In this document: positions 23,487 to 44,899 of the stretch, piece after piece
How the letters are laid out: every line of letters starts with the position of its first letter
Numbering within the stretch: position 1 is the first letter of the stretch
NCBI GenBank assembly: GCA_009731375.1
Contig: BJOX01000112.1
Coordinates: 700,458 to 764,457 of the forward strand
DNA from: Paulinella micropora
Taxonomy: Eukaryota; Cercozoa; Imbricatea; Euglyphida
Direction: 5' to 3'
DNA: 64,000 bases
Program-made: the position numbers and the translations under genes
The notes under the pieces: model-generated
Told to the model about the DNA's origin: nothing
The model's database searches: none
Seen by the model: the letters and a program-made list of their open reading frames with translations, nothing else

Positions 23487-24169
23487 TAGACAGATAGATA
23501 TATAGATAGGTAGATAGGTAGACATAGATAGATAGATATAGATAGATAGATAAACATTTATGTCTACCTGATGTGATTTCTTCGCGGCGCCATTTTCAGA
23601 TAGACAGACAGATAGATAGATAGATAGATAAACAGACACGTCTACCTGATGTGATTTCGTCGCGGCGCCATTTTTATCTATCTATCTATCTATCTATCCA
23701 TCTATCCATCTGTCTATCTATCTATCTATCTATCAATCAATCAATCAATCTATCATAGATAGATACACAGATATGTTTACCTGATATGATTTCTTCGCGG
23801 CGCCATTTTTTGTTTCACCCAACCCAGGAATGCTTTCGAGGACTTGGCCACTTTACTTAGCTTCGACGGGTTTTTGCTTTCAACAGAGACATACATACAT
23901 ACATACATACACATACATACATACATACATACATACTGAGCTTCGAAGGGTTTTTGCTAACAACAGAGACATACATACATAGTATATATACACACATATA
24001 TATATACATATACATATACATATATATATATATAATATTCACCTGATATGTTGTGTGCATATCGTCTCTGCGTTCAGTTGTTGTTCCGTACGAGGCAAAG
24101 ACACCGTACGAGACAAGGACACCGTACGAGGGAAGGACGTTCTTCTTAGGCGAGGACTGGGGGCCATTG
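20376..24169 (-). CDS. Unknown basic, low-complexity protein (360 aa), complete eight-exon gene
   Basis: Eight minus-strand exons join in phase: 24043-24167 (ATG at 24167), 23781-23876, 23273-23327, 22847-22899, 22463-22566, 21773-22326, 20667-20714 and 20376-20423 (TAG at 20376-20378). They total 1083 nt. All boundaries are GT-AG, and an acceptor just before the ATG (24170-24171) implies a 5-prime UTR intron. The N-terminus has a repeated (R/S)TVSL(S/P)RT motif, then a basic helix-like [17 protein letters not shown] and a Gln/Lys stretch ([13 protein letters not shown]). The large sixth exon is GC-rich and encodes Ala/Ser/Pro-rich sequence around a more ordered [19 protein letters not shown] (about residues 221-239). 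I do not recognise the family. The DPF triplet resembles adaptor-binding motifs, which is only suggestive. The consistent phase across eight exons and higher GC of exon 6 support a real gene. Confidence 0.72.
20424..20666. repeat. (GTAT)n array, last intron of the unknown gene
   Basis: GTAT with GCAT variants (CATA on the sense strand). No islands. Confidence 0.9.
20715..20880 (-). pseudogene. Copy of exon 7 acceptor edge of the unknown gene, between TA arrays
   Basis: At 20794-20835 the minus strand reads TTAG then [12 protein letters not shown], duplicating the start of the exon at 20667-20714 ([12 protein letters not shown]), and is cut off by TATA repeats. Confidence 0.75.
20870..21178. 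repeat. GATA/GGTA array
   Basis: GATA with GGTA, GACA and GATG variants; TATC on the sense strand of the unknown gene. No islands. Confidence 0.9.
21179..21662 (+). repeat. Interspersed repeat family A, module 1
   Basis: It starts next to a GATA array with GAAATGTCGCAAAGGAATG and contains CACGGGTAGACTGTG, then AGCTTGCGCAAGCTACAATG near 21408-21428. It recurs at 23345-23426 (partial), 33038-33199 (inverted) and 40187-40372 (inverted). The portion after 21428 is unique to this copy. Open frames within it are not conserved between copies as proteins. Confidence 0.72.
21663..21772. repeat. GATA array
   Basis: GATA/GGTA tetranucleotides directly downstream of the donor of exon 6 of the unknown gene. 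Confidence 0.9.
22567..22846. repeat. GGTA, GATA and GACA arrays in an intron of the unknown gene
   Basis: No islands other than the neighbouring exons. Confidence 0.88.
22900..23272 (-). repeat. GATA/CATA arrays with two copies of exon 4 acceptor edge
   Basis: At 22953-22998 the minus strand repeats ACTCAGTCTCGTGTATCAG and a [13 protein letters not shown] reading from exon 4 (22847-22899). A shorter remnant lies at about 23170-23195. Both are bounded by GATA or CATA repeats. Confidence 0.75.
23345..23426 (+). repeat. Family A, short fragment
   Basis: 82 bp matching the start of the copy at 21179 (GATGTCGCACAGGAATGTAG onward), with GATA arrays on both sides. Confidence 0.82.
23427..23780 (-). 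repeat. GATA/TATC arrays with two copies of exon 2 donor edge
   Basis: Islands at about 23560-23608 and 23636-23675 read ATGGCGCCGCGAAGAAATCA on the minus strand followed by a GTAGAC donor. They duplicate the 3-prime end of the exon at 23781-23876 (KMAPRRNHI). A TATC run on the plus strand (23675-23740) is the opposite orientation to its neighbours. Confidence 0.8.
23877..24042 (-). repeat. CATA arrays with a copy of exon 2 acceptor edge
   Basis: At about 23937-23970 the minus strand repeats TGTTGTTAG then CAAAAACCCTTCGAAGCTCAG, copying the start of the 23781-23876 exon. Confidence 0.75.
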
Positions 24170-24487
24170 CTGAGCGTAGGTAGGTAATCAGGTATATAGA
24201 TATGTATATGTAGATAGATAGATAGATAGAAAGATAGATAGATAGATAGATAGTGTATGCATGTATGTATCTACGTATGTATGTATGTATGTATGTATGT
24301 ATGTAGGTACGTAGGTACGTACGTACGTGTATGTATATAATGTATGTGTGTATGTAAGTTCTATGCATATTTGTATCTATGTATGCGTGCATGTATGCAT
24401 GTATACTTGTGCCAAGCGTTCTGTCGGAATGGATCTATCCATCCATCTATCTATCTATCTTAGTCGATATTTCATCAGTTGATCTTA
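24170..24487. repeat. 5-prime flank of the unknown gene: GATA/GTAT arrays
   Basis: Mostly GATA and GTAT/GTAC repeats. A small piece at 24460-24475 (TAGTCGATATTTCATC) matches the end of family A. Confidence 0.75.
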
Positions 24488-25022
24488 TCACTTACTCTAC
24501 GGAATGAACCAAGGCCACTTGAGGTGTTGCTGACCCTCTCTTGGGCTTGATTTTTTGAAATGGGTGCCATCTGTCGACAGACAGAGAATTAGGGGATGGT
24601 GTGGGTGTGCTGGGCCCGTGGTGGGGTGCCTTATGTGTGCCTAGCCATACGCCTATAAGTCATATGCCGAAATAGCGACGGGAAGCACAATCCTGTTCCC
24701 TCAGGGTGCCCTTTCTCGCTTGTTGAGCCCGGAATAAAACCCACAGTGCTCTGTCGGTTTATACTAGACTGTCGAACAGTCTCGAAACTCCATCTGCTTA
24801 CTGGGCCCTCTGTAATGGAGGTGGGAGCTCGTTCTGCAAGGGGCGCTTTATGGAACGAGCCCTGGCCCCGCCTGGTACTAGGAAGCTTTGGTATTGCCTG
24901 TATCAGTCCCTTCCGTGCAAACATCACGGCTTAGCTGGGCATCGGGTTAATACTTTACCCACAGACTCCTTGGTTGACGAAATCAGAAGCTCCTTTTTTC
25001 TGACATTAGTCGATATTTCATC
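24488..25022 (+). repeat. Interspersed repeat family A, module 2
   Basis: About 535 bp ending GTCGATATTTCATC at a TATC array. Related copies: 33261-33766, 41870-42307, 42739-43085, and 59744-60116 inverted. A frame reading MLCRFILDCRTVSKLHLLTG and onward recurs but is disrupted by indels in other copies, so it is not taken as coding. Confidence 0.8.
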
Positions 25023-25420
25023 TATCTGTCTATCTATCTTTCTATCTATACATACATACATACATAGATACATACATGCATACATACATACATTACATAC
25101 ATACATACATACATACACATATACATACATACATATTTACATACATACATATGTACATACATACATACATATGTACATACATACATACATACAGACAGAC
25201 AGAGAGACCAGACCAGACAGACAGACAGACAACAGGCAGGCAGACAGACACTCAGACAGACACACAAACAGACAGACAGACAGACAACAGGCAGGCAGAC
25301 AAACACTCAGACAGACACACAAACAGACAGACAGACACACAGACAGAATGACGCTTTGCATACAAACGTGGATACATACATGCAAAACATACCTGGATAC
25401 ACTGCATGAGCATGCATGCA
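25023..25420. repeat. CATA and CAGA arrays
   Basis: (CATA)n followed by (CAGA)n, with a direct duplication of about 70 bp (AACAGGCAGGCAGAC...CACTCAGACAGACACAC, at 25231 and 25287). Confidence 0.85.
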
Positions 25421-25981
25421 TATATACATCACATGACATTATCACAATACACTGCATGACATTACATTACATTGCATCACATACATTGCCTGTGTGTGTA
25501 CATGACACTGTAACGAGTTGCTCATTCAACCTTGACACTTCACATATATTGACAGCCTTCGAAGGAGATAACTTGACAGCTATTGAATGAGAAAACTGAG
25601 GCTTAATTAACAACAACTCCCTGGGAACTATGCAAATACTTTAATGCCCTCATTTCCGGTAGCCATAATTTTTACCGCAGCTATTATTAACTCTTCGGTT
25701 GGGCTTGCTCTGTCAATCAAGCCTGGTTTCCTTGTTTATACTACTTGAATAAGACCCGGCCTTACCCTTACTCAAGTTCCGACCTACTTCCGACAGACAG
25801 ACACGACACACAGACAGACACAGAAGTTCTACCAGACACACAGACACACACACACACAGACAGACATGCATTCTCCTTTGTTTGTGACGTCCGCAAAGCT
25901 CCCAGACATCGTGGCGTGTGCTTTTTGGGTAAATTGTTCAAAAACGACAAAAAAAACCTAATTTATGGTAATTAATTCACC
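25421..25981. other. Unique intergenic sequence, no gene recognised
   Basis: Includes a short CAGA tract at 25795-25865. No conserved protein is visible in either strand. Confidence 0.55.
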
Positions 25982-26083
25982 CAGTCAACTCAACCAAAAC
26001 CCAACCTTTTTCACCATAGGCCAGATAAATGTGGTGTTTTCCTGCCTACGGTGGGGAAATTTGGGTTTTGGTTGAGTTGACTG
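25982..26083. repeat. Foldback: 40-bp inverted arms with a 22-bp loop
   Basis: The left arm begins CAGTCAACTCAACCAAAACC and the right arm ends GGTTTTGGTTGAGTTGACTG. Match is perfect over the outer 23 bp and imperfect inward. Confidence 0.85.
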
Positions 26084-26744
26084 AGTCAATATTTTCTGAG
26101 CTGATCCAAAGCTTTTGCCAATCTGCTTGTCCACCTGGTCTACGCTGGCGAATTGCGTATAGTCAGGCCGGGCCGCCTTCGAGGTTGCTCAAATACACAC
26201 GGCAGGTGCCACCTGACTAATTGCATCTGTTGCCATTTTGTAGTGAGTGGGTGTTCTGGGTCAAATTTCCGCCATTAGGGGTCATGAGTTATTCCAGCCG
26301 ATTCTTGCGGCTCTACAAAAAACACCGTTTTTCGGAACCGTCTGTCTAGGACTTGGAAAATTTTTGCACGGGTCTCTCTTCCTCTTTCTCTTGAGTCCTC
26401 TTTCTCTCGATCTCTCGATGTCTCGACTTCTCTTTCTCTTTCTATTTCTCTTTCTTACTTTCTCTTTCTCTTTCTCCCTCTTTGAGGCTCTTTCTCTTTC
26501 TCTTTTTCTTTTTCTTTTTCTTTCTTTTTCTTTTTCTTTTTTCTTTTTCTTTCTTCTTCTTCTTCGTTTTTATTGAGAGAACAATTTTTACAATTGGACT
26601 CAGGGAACTTCCACGTGAAAAGTATAGCTAGTAAGTTATACCTTTATCAAAGGTGGGAACCTAGTTATTCAGTTGAGCGTATTAAGGAAGATATTAAATA
26701 TTAAATTAGTATTCAGCGGCTCAGTATTAATATTATATTATAGT
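26084..26744. other. Unique sequence with a CTTT-rich tract
   Basis: A TTTCTC/TTTTC tract spans 26370-26565. The remainder is AT-rich with no recognised gene. Confidence 0.6.
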
Positions 26745-27136
26745 TATTAAAATTTATATTTTTGCTTAGATATGTTGCGCGGTGATATATTATTATGCAA
26801 TGTTATGGATATGTAATTGTAAAGGTGTAGTCATGTGTGGCGGACCCCCCTCTCTTTTCTTTTTTCTAGAAAAAGAATAAAAGAAGAAAAGGGGTGGGAG
26901 GGGGTGGAAGTTGTTGATATTGCATTATAGTTATTAAAATTAATATTTTTTGCTTAGATATGTTGCGCGGTGATATATATTATTATGCTATGAGTACTGC
27001 TATGTTATGGTTATGTAATTGTAAAGGTGTAGTCGTATGTATGGCGGCCCCCCCCCCTCTGTTTTCTTTTTTCACAGAAAAGAGTAAAAGAGAGAGGGGG
27101 GGGGGGGGGGGTTGGGGGGGGGGGGGGTTGACCAAA
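26745..27136 (+). repeat. Direct tandem duplication of about 185 bp
   Basis: TTATAGTTATTAAAATT and then TTGCTTAGATATGTTGCGCG open both copies, at about 26737 and 26927. Both run through TAAAGGTGTAGTC to a G-rich tail. The second copy ends at a 92-N gap (27137-27228). Confidence 0.85.
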
Positions 27137-27630
27137 NNNNNNNNNNNNNNNNNNNNNNNNNNNNNNNNNNNNNNNNNNNNNNNNNNNNNNNNNNNNNNNN
27201 NNNNNNNNNNNNNNNNNNNNNNNNNNNNTCCTTCCGCGTGTGTGCATACGTTATATGTACTATGATGTTTGTTGGTGTTTTAGTAGATATGCAGTTAGTG
27301 CTTTCTTGATTGGTTTGATTTTTGTTTCATCTGTTATATGTTTTGGGATTGACTTCCATTGATCTGCAAAGATCTTGGTGAGGTATGGGTCTTTATGGTT
27401 AGCAAAGAGGCTGCCTTTTGTTGAGTATCAGGTTCTGCATGAGTGTATGATATTGATTGGTGTAAAGGTGTTGTTGTGGAGTGGTCTGTTGAGATGTTTT
27501 TTAGGGTAAATGAATGGGTGATTTTCTATGCATACACGGAGGGTGTATAGGTGGGTGATGTCAAGCAGTTCGAGTTGGTTTAGGATTGGTTTTGTATGTG
27601 CGCGGTAATGTGTTTTTGCAATTATTCTGA

Positions 27631-27983
27631 TTATTTTTTATGTATTTTTATGAGTGGTTGTATATATTTCTTTTTGTTGTCATGCGTCCCCCAGATGGAG
27701 ATGTTTTGTATAAGGTGTGGGTATATGTGTGTATAATATAGTTGTTTCATTTGTTTTATGTTTAGATATTTTTTAGCATATAGTAATGAGTTGATTGTGG
27801 GTTGGAGTTTACGGATTATGTTGTTAATATGTTGGTCATATTTAAGGTTATGTTGTAGTGTTATGCCTAGGAGTTTTGCGTGTTGGCATTGCTCGAGGGT
27901 ATGGTTGTTTATTGTTATTGTGATATTTTGTTTTGTTTTATGGAAAATTGTGTATGTTGTTTTTGTTGGGTTGGGTACTAGGT
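27631..27983 (-). pseudogene. LINE ORF2, C-terminal region
   Basis: Reads LVPNPTKTTYTIFHKT, then CQHAKLLGITLQHNLKYDQH (the conserved KxLGxxxD-type motif after RT), then LYYTHIYPHLIQNISIWG (thumb region), ending at a stop near 27631. Confidence 0.82.
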
Positions 27984-27993
27984 NNNNNNNNNN

Positions 27994-28749
27994 CACCTAT
28001 ACTCACCAACCTCTTCAACAAAGCCATAAATGAAAATAAATACCCAGACGCACTCAAAACAACAAAAGTAATAGAACTATACAAAGCCAGCGACACAAGC
28101 ATGCCAGCCAACTACAGACCGATATCACTACTACCCATAATAGCTAAAGTNNNNNNNNNNGATATCATTACTACCTATAATAGCTAAAGTATTTGACACA
28201 ATAATAAATAAACAAATAATGGATCACCTAACAAAACACAACATAATATCACATACACAATACGCATTTCGTACTAACTCAAGCACAAGCATGACAGTCC
28301 AAACCATAATAAACCAAATACAAAAATATAAAGACAAAGAAGAGCTAGCACTAGCTCTCTATGTAGACCTCTCGAAAGCATACGATACAGTAGAGCATTC
28401 AAAGCTACTAGACAAACTTCGACGAAATTTTAATTTCAACGAAGGTACAGTCCAGTTCTTTGCATCCTACTTCTCGAACCGCATTCAAGAAGTCCACACA
28501 CAATATGCCAAGTCTCACAAACGCACCATCACACATGGCATCCCGCAAGGCAGCACACTCTCCACCACCTTCTTCCTACTCTACATAAATGACATAATCA
28601 ATATTATACAACAAGGGACAGTATACACATATGCAGACGACACCACACTCATAATAACAGCTAAAAATCCTAAAAATCTACAAGAAAAAACACAAACAGA
28701 AATAACGAAATTAATAAACTACTTCCACTCTAATAACCTAGTACCCTAG
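27994..28749 (+). pseudogene. LINE reverse transcriptase core, inverted relative to the rest of ORF2
   Basis: Plus-strand reading contains ANYRPISLLPIIAK, ALYVDLSKAYDTVEH (motif A), HGIPQGSTLSTTFFLLYIND (motif B) and YTYADDTTL (motif C with the catalytic Asp pair). It ends NNLVP, which is where the minus-strand continuation begins (LVPNPTKT at about 27983). The sequence CTAGTACCC is present at both junctions. The start of RT is missing at the gap. This segment is either a true inversion or an assembly error. Confidence 0.85.
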
Positions 28750-29100
28750 CGTCTTCATAACTTCGTCTTTTTTTGCTTTGTGTATTATTTTGTCGACTTT
28801 GTATCTCTGTGTCCTGTATGCTTGTTTGTTTTCTGTTGTTGGGTTATCTCTCCATTTTTTATATAGTAGGTGTTTTTTTCTTATTTGCCTCTTTATTATG
28901 GGGCTGCACCAGCTTTTTCTTCTATTGCATTGCTTTGGTTTTCGTTCGAAGTGTTCTATGACTTTTGTTATTGTTGTTTGTATGTTTCTAAACTTTTGGT
29001 TTGTGTCGCTGCTTTCTGTGTTGTCCTGTGTGATGTATTCTAACTGTGTTTTGAGGTTTGCTAGGATTGTGTCTTTATTTTGTCGTATATGTTTTTGGTG
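28750..29100 (-). pseudogene. LINE ORF2, linker between endonuclease and reverse transcriptase
   Basis: The frame-shifted continuation of ORF2 contains WCSPIIKRQIRKKHLLYKKW and a helical YRTQRYKVDKIIHKAKKDE, typical of the segment before RT. It stops at the inversion boundary near 28750. Confidence 0.75.
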
Positions 29101-29990
29101 AGTCTGGGTGTGTTGTCTGTGTTTGGTTTTCTTGTATGTGTGTGTATTCTTGCGTATATGGGGTGGTGGTCTGATATGCATGGGCTTATGATGTTTGCTT
29201 CTATGTTGGCATTGATGTTAGTGATTATCATGTCTATGAGTGTATGGGATGTTGTGTGGACCATGTCGTGCCTTGTTGCTTTTGTTATTGTTGTGTAGAG
29301 GTTGTTGTGTACCATTAGGTTTTGAAAGTCTGTGTGTGGTTTATGTATGTTGTCTAATAGGTTGTAGTTGAGGTCACCTACTACTGTTATTGTGCTTGTA
29401 GGCGTTTTGTGTAGTATGCTGTTTATGTTATTTTGTAGTTCATGCATGAATTGTTTGTCTATGAGTGGGCGTCTATACATACCTATTATTGTGTGTATTG
29501 GTTTGTTTTTAAGTTTATTGTTATATATTCTTAGTGTTAGTGGAGTTTTGCATGAGTCCGATATAGTTTGTTTATCGTCTATTGTAATGTGCATGTTGCT
29601 TTTATAGTATATTGAGATGTCGATGTGATGTTTGGCTGTGTATGTAGGGATAGGGAATGCATTGTTACTGGTTGGTTGGGTTATGTAGTTATCTGTGAGT
29701 ATGATGATATCTGGTTGGAATGGTAGGAGTTGTAGGTGTGTGATTAGGTCTTGATGATGTGCTTTGAGAGAGTGGATGTTGGTGTGATATATTGTGAGTG
29801 TATTGTTGTGTGTGTTGTTGTTTTTATTGTTATTCTTATTATTATTCTTATTATTATTGTTGTTTTTTATGTTTTTATTATATGTTTTATTTTTGTTATT
29901 TTTAGAGGTGAGGGATAGGTATGGTGTGAAGGATTGTGGGAGGAGATTTGGGTGGGTGATATGCTCTGGGGGTTTTTGTTGAGGGGTCAT
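29058..29990 (-). pseudogene. LINE ORF2, APE-type endonuclease domain, frameshifted at its end
   Basis: After an Asn/Lys-rich leader, the domain shows HTNIHSLKAHHQDL (catalytic Asn motif), VVGDLNYNLL (GDxN motif) and SDHHPIYARI (SDH motif), as in exonuclease-endonuclease-phosphatase folds that nick target DNA. The frame ends prematurely (KIKTQS stop). The continuation (NKDTILANLKTQLEYIT) is in another frame from about 29090, so one base is missing or added near the AAAAAC run. Confidence 0.82.
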
Positions 29991-31472
29991 TTAGGTGCTC
30001 ATGGAGGTGCTGTTGTGCTGCTGGTTTGGTTTGTTGAGCATATATGAGTCTTTGATTATGTTTATATCTTCTTCTGTCTTAATCACTAGCCTATGCTCCT
30101 TTGTCTGCTGCTTGAAGATGACCTCACCGTCTCTTGTCCAGACGTAGATGGTCTCGCCAGTGGCCTTAACGAGTTCCTTCTTGAGCTTGATCGCCTGTTT
30201 CAGAAGCATGAGAGTGTTTGGTGGGAGGCTTTCATTGATGTATATTTTGAATGTTTGGCCTGCAAGATGTGTGTCTGTCCAGTTTACTGTGTCGTGGGTG
30301 AGGGGCAGGAGTGGGTCGTGCTTTTTGAAGTGCGTTTTGAGGTTGTTTGAGCTAAAACGTACTATGATAGCTGGTGGTTGTTTGGGTTCCTCTCTCATAG
30401 GTTTTGTGCTCTTTGCTCTGAAGCATTTTGTGATATCTCCCTCTTGGTATGGAATGTTTTTTGCATTCATCATGGCTTTCATTATGTTTAGTGTGTTTTC
30501 TTTGGGTTGGTATGGTATGCCTGAGATGCTAAGCTCACATGTTGGGTCTCGTTGGTTTTGTTTTTGATTCTCTGTGGCTTGTTTGCGTTCTGGTGGGTAG
30601 TTGTGTGTATTGATGTTTAGGTTAGCGCTAGCATGTATATTTTTGAGTAATTGGGTTGTGTTGTTTGCCCATTGGCCATACATAGTAGGGGGTGATGCTT
30701 TTGCGTGGCGCTCTTGCATTTCTTTCATTTCGTTAAGCTGAAGTTTAGTTTCGTTCAGCTCTAGTCGGATTGAGTCTATGTTGGCTGTGAGCTGGTTGAG
30801 TTCTGTTTGGTGAGTTTGCAGTGTTTCCTCGTGTTTTTGTGATGTTTGTTGAGTCTGCTCCATTGCTTGAACGTGAATTTCGCTTTGCTGGTTGACTTTG
30901 TCTTCGAGTTGTTTTGTTCGGTTGCCTAGTGTTTCTAGTTTTCCGATAAAATGTTTCATGTCCTCGACTTGTTGTTGTCGGGCTTGTTCGAACATGGGTT
31001 TGAGGATATTTTCGAGCAAGGTGGCACTGAAGAGCGTCGTTGGTTGGAGTGTTGTTTCGTTGTTGCTGTTGTTGTTGTTGTTGTTGTTATTGGTTGGTTC
31101 ATGGGTTGTGTTGACGTTCGCGATCGGATCCGTTAGGTCTCTGTTGTTGTTGTTGCCTGTGTCTAGTGTATCGCTGGTTCGTGGTCTGGTTGGTGTTTTG
31201 AGCAGGTTGGCGTTATTGTCGTGGTTGGTCTTTGCTCGGGTTTGGTTTGGGTCGTTGGCGATTTGTTCTTCGCTTTCTTCGTCTTCCCAGTCGGTGGAAA
31301 GGCGGCTTGTCATTTCCTTGCCTTTTCCCTTGGATTTTTTGCCTTTCTTCTTTTTTCTTTTTTGGAGAGAGGGAGCTTTGTTGGTTCCGTCGTTGATTTT
31401 TGGGGCTTGTTCTTGGGCTCGTTCGCTTCTTGTTGGTGTACTTTGTTGTTTTCGTTTCTTGACGGCCTCCAT
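29991..31472 (-). CDS. LINE ORF1 protein (493 aa): coiled coil and nucleic-acid-binding C-terminal region
   Basis: The N-terminal 100 residues are basic and Ser/Asn-rich (KKRKKKKGKKSKGKGK). A long heptad-like region covers roughly residues 165-275 (QARQQQVEDMKHFIGKLETL through LNETKLQLNEMKEMQER). The C-terminal half carries LSISGIPYQPKENTLNIM, an AIIVRFSS strand, and the INESLPPNTLMLLKQAIKLK and YVWTRDGEVIF motifs found in ORF1 proteins of the Transposase_22/FP25K-like type. ORF1 proteins bind element RNA as trimers or similar assemblies. The frame is intact. Its TAA stop is immediately followed, in the same frame, by the ATG of ORF2. Confidence 0.85.
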   Translation of the reverse strand: MEAVKKRKQQSTPTRSERAQEQAPKINDGTNKAPSLQKRKKKKGKKSKGKGKEMTSRLSTDWEDEESEEQIANDPNQTRAKTNHDNNANLLKTPTRPRTSDTLDTGNNNNRDLTDPIANVNTTHEPTNNNNNNNNSNNETTLQPTTLFSATLLENILKPMFEQARQQQVEDMKHFIGKLETLGNRTKQLEDKVNQQSEIHVQAMEQTQQTSQKHEETLQTHQTELNQLTANIDSIRLELNETKLQLNEMKEMQERHAKASPPTMYGQWANNTTQLLKNIHASANLNINTHNYPPERKQATENQKQNQRDPTCELSISGIPYQPKENTLNIMKAMMNAKNIPYQEGDITKCFRAKSTKPMREEPKQPPAIIVRFSSNNLKTHFKKHDPLLPLTHDTVNWTDTHLAGQTFKIYINESLPPNTLMLLKQAIKLKKELVKATGETIYVWTRDGEVIFKQQTKEHRLVIKTEEDINIIKDSYMLNKPNQQHNSTSMST

Positions 31473-31545
31473 AACTTCTCAATGTTATAACGGATAACTG
31501 CGTTTTTTCTTTCTCTTTCTCTCGATCTCTCTCGATCTCTTCAGG

Positions 31546-31557
31546 AGATTTTTGTTT

Positions 31558-31589
<32 letters not shown>

Positions 31590-32041
31590 TGTACATTGTA
31601 TGTATGTATGTGTATGTATGTATGTATGTATGTATGTATGCATGTATGTATTGTATGTATTGTATGTATTGTATGTCTTGTATGTCTTGTATGTCTTGTA
31701 TATATTGTATGTATTGTATGTATTGTATGTATTGTATGTAAGAACTTATGTATGTATGTATATATGTATGTATGTACGTACATATATGTATTGTATGTAT
31801 TGTATGTATTGTATGTATTGTATGTATTGTATGTCTTGTATGTCTTGTATGTCTTGTATGTATTGTATGTATTGTATGTATTGTATGTATTGTATGTATT
31901 GTATGTATTGCATGCATGTATGTATGTATGTATATATGTATGCATGTATGTATGCCTGTATGCATGTATGTATGTGTCATCAAGTGTATATGTATACATT
32001 TTTCTATTCATGTATGGTATTTGTTGATGTGTACATGTTAG
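31546..32041. repeat. (GTAT)n and (GTATT)n-like arrays
   Basis: GTAT, and a TGTATGTATTG pattern (VLYVLYVL in translation), between the LINE 5-prime end and the first exon-like islands of the plus-strand gene. Confidence 0.88.
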
Positions 32042-32055
32042 ATCATATTATGCAG

Positions 32056-32095
32056 AGACAAAGTGAAGCACAAGGAGGTATATATATTTTTATAA

Positions 32096-32129
<34 letters not shown>

Positions 32130-32503
32130 GACAAGGTTCGCGTGTGGACCAGACTAGTGAAGCACAAGGAGGTATATATGTACATATATATACATATATA
32201 TGTATATATGTATATATGTATATATGTATATGTGTATGCAGACCACTCGCAACACGGCCAAGAGCACGAGGAGGTATGTAGATAGATTAATATATAGGTA
32301 GGTAGGTAGGTAGGTAGGTAGGTAGGTAGGTAAGTAGGTAGGTAAGTAGGTAGGTAAGTAGGTAGGTAAGTAGGTAGGTAGGTAGGTAGGTAGGTAGGTC
32401 GGTAGGTAGGTAAGGAGGTAGGTAAGGAGGTAGGTAGCTAGGTAGGTAGGTAGGTAGGTAGAGATTGAAATATACCGCAGCGTACACACAAACGAGCACA
32501 AGG

Positions 32504-32505
<2 letters not shown>
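32056..32505 (+). other. Four variants of a small upstream exon (...EHKE with donor), one or more possibly functional
   Basis: Islands 32056-32077, 32153-32171, 32242-32273 and 32481-32505 each have an AG before them and end with GCAC(A)AGGAG or GCACGAGGAG followed by GTATAT or GTATGT. Read to end in phase 0 they give [23 protein letters not shown] and VHTNEHKE, which would join to exon 33857-33898 (EEHEFECEKQKKEL). Their start phases differ (1, 1, 2, 1), so they are not interchangeable. A start codon was not located. Confidence 0.5.
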
Positions 32506-33766
<1,261 letters not shown>

Positions 33767-33791
33767 ATTTATCTATCTATCTATCTATCTG

Positions 33792-33851
<60 letters not shown>

Positions 33852-33856
33852 ATTAG

Positions 33857-44342
<10,486 letters not shown>

Positions 44343-44355
44343 CGTCATTCAAGCC

Positions 44356-44799
44356 TCAAAACCATTCAGCTTTGAGCTCATTTTTCGCACTGAGTAATTT
44401 GAGGTGTAAAATGCAGAGCATATCATGGGCAAGCCTTTGTTCTGAGTTGTCAAACGATATTAATATCTCTAGAACTTGCATATTACTCAACTGATGGAGA
44501 ATGTTGAGTTCAAAGCTGGGCGACTCTGCCACATGGATGTCGTTGGTAATAGGGCGGTCAGACTTGGTGGCTGTTTTGTAGCGACCAGCTGTACAGGAGC
44601 CTCCGCGCATTTCTTCTTGGCACCTCTTAAGTGTACTGTATTCTTGACTCAGTGGTTCCAACTGAGGTTGCACAGTCGTTGGTAACCTGCTTTGGCTTGC
44701 GGTGTTGCTAGACAATGACTCCATCATCTGCCGACTGGCGCACAAAAAAGCCCACTCACCATATCGTAGCAGCATAGAAGTTTGCCGAGCGGCATCCAA
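44356..44799 (-). other. 147-codon open frame, doubtful
   Basis: This is a complete minus-strand frame with ordinary amino-acid composition starting MDAARQTSMLLRYGEWAFL. It ends 14 bp after the stop of the MTP18-like gene on the other strand. No family is recognised and no splice sites decide for it. Confidence 0.2.
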
Positions 44800-44899
44800 T
44801 CATCTGAATGAACTCGTAACTTATGAAGTTCTGACAAGAATGGACGTTGCATCTAATTTATGTGACTGTGACTCTGTACCAAAGGCACGGGCTGCGGGA

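Larger units (their letters stand above)
27229..31480 (-). mobile_element. Non-LTR retrotransposon (LINE), rearranged
   Basis: Minus-strand order is ORF1 (31472-29991), ORF2 endonuclease (29990 on) and ORF2 C-terminal part (27983-27631), with a 3-prime part down to the gap at 27137-27228. The reverse transcriptase core is present but on the plus strand (27994-28749). Two 10-N gaps (27984-27993, 28151-28160) lie in this segment. The same 30 bp occurs on both sides of the second gap (GATATCA(C/T)TACTACC(C/T)ATA), so the gap is probably an unresolved overlap of two variants. An APE-type endonuclease and a coiled-coil ORF1 place it among the APE-type LINEs. The clade is not determined. Confidence 0.9.

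Noticed and set aside
24746-24934. Frame MLCRFILDCRTVSK, repeated at 33.5, 42.8 and 59.9 kb
   Set aside because: It belongs to interspersed repeat family A; copies differ by indels and the reverse strand is equally open.
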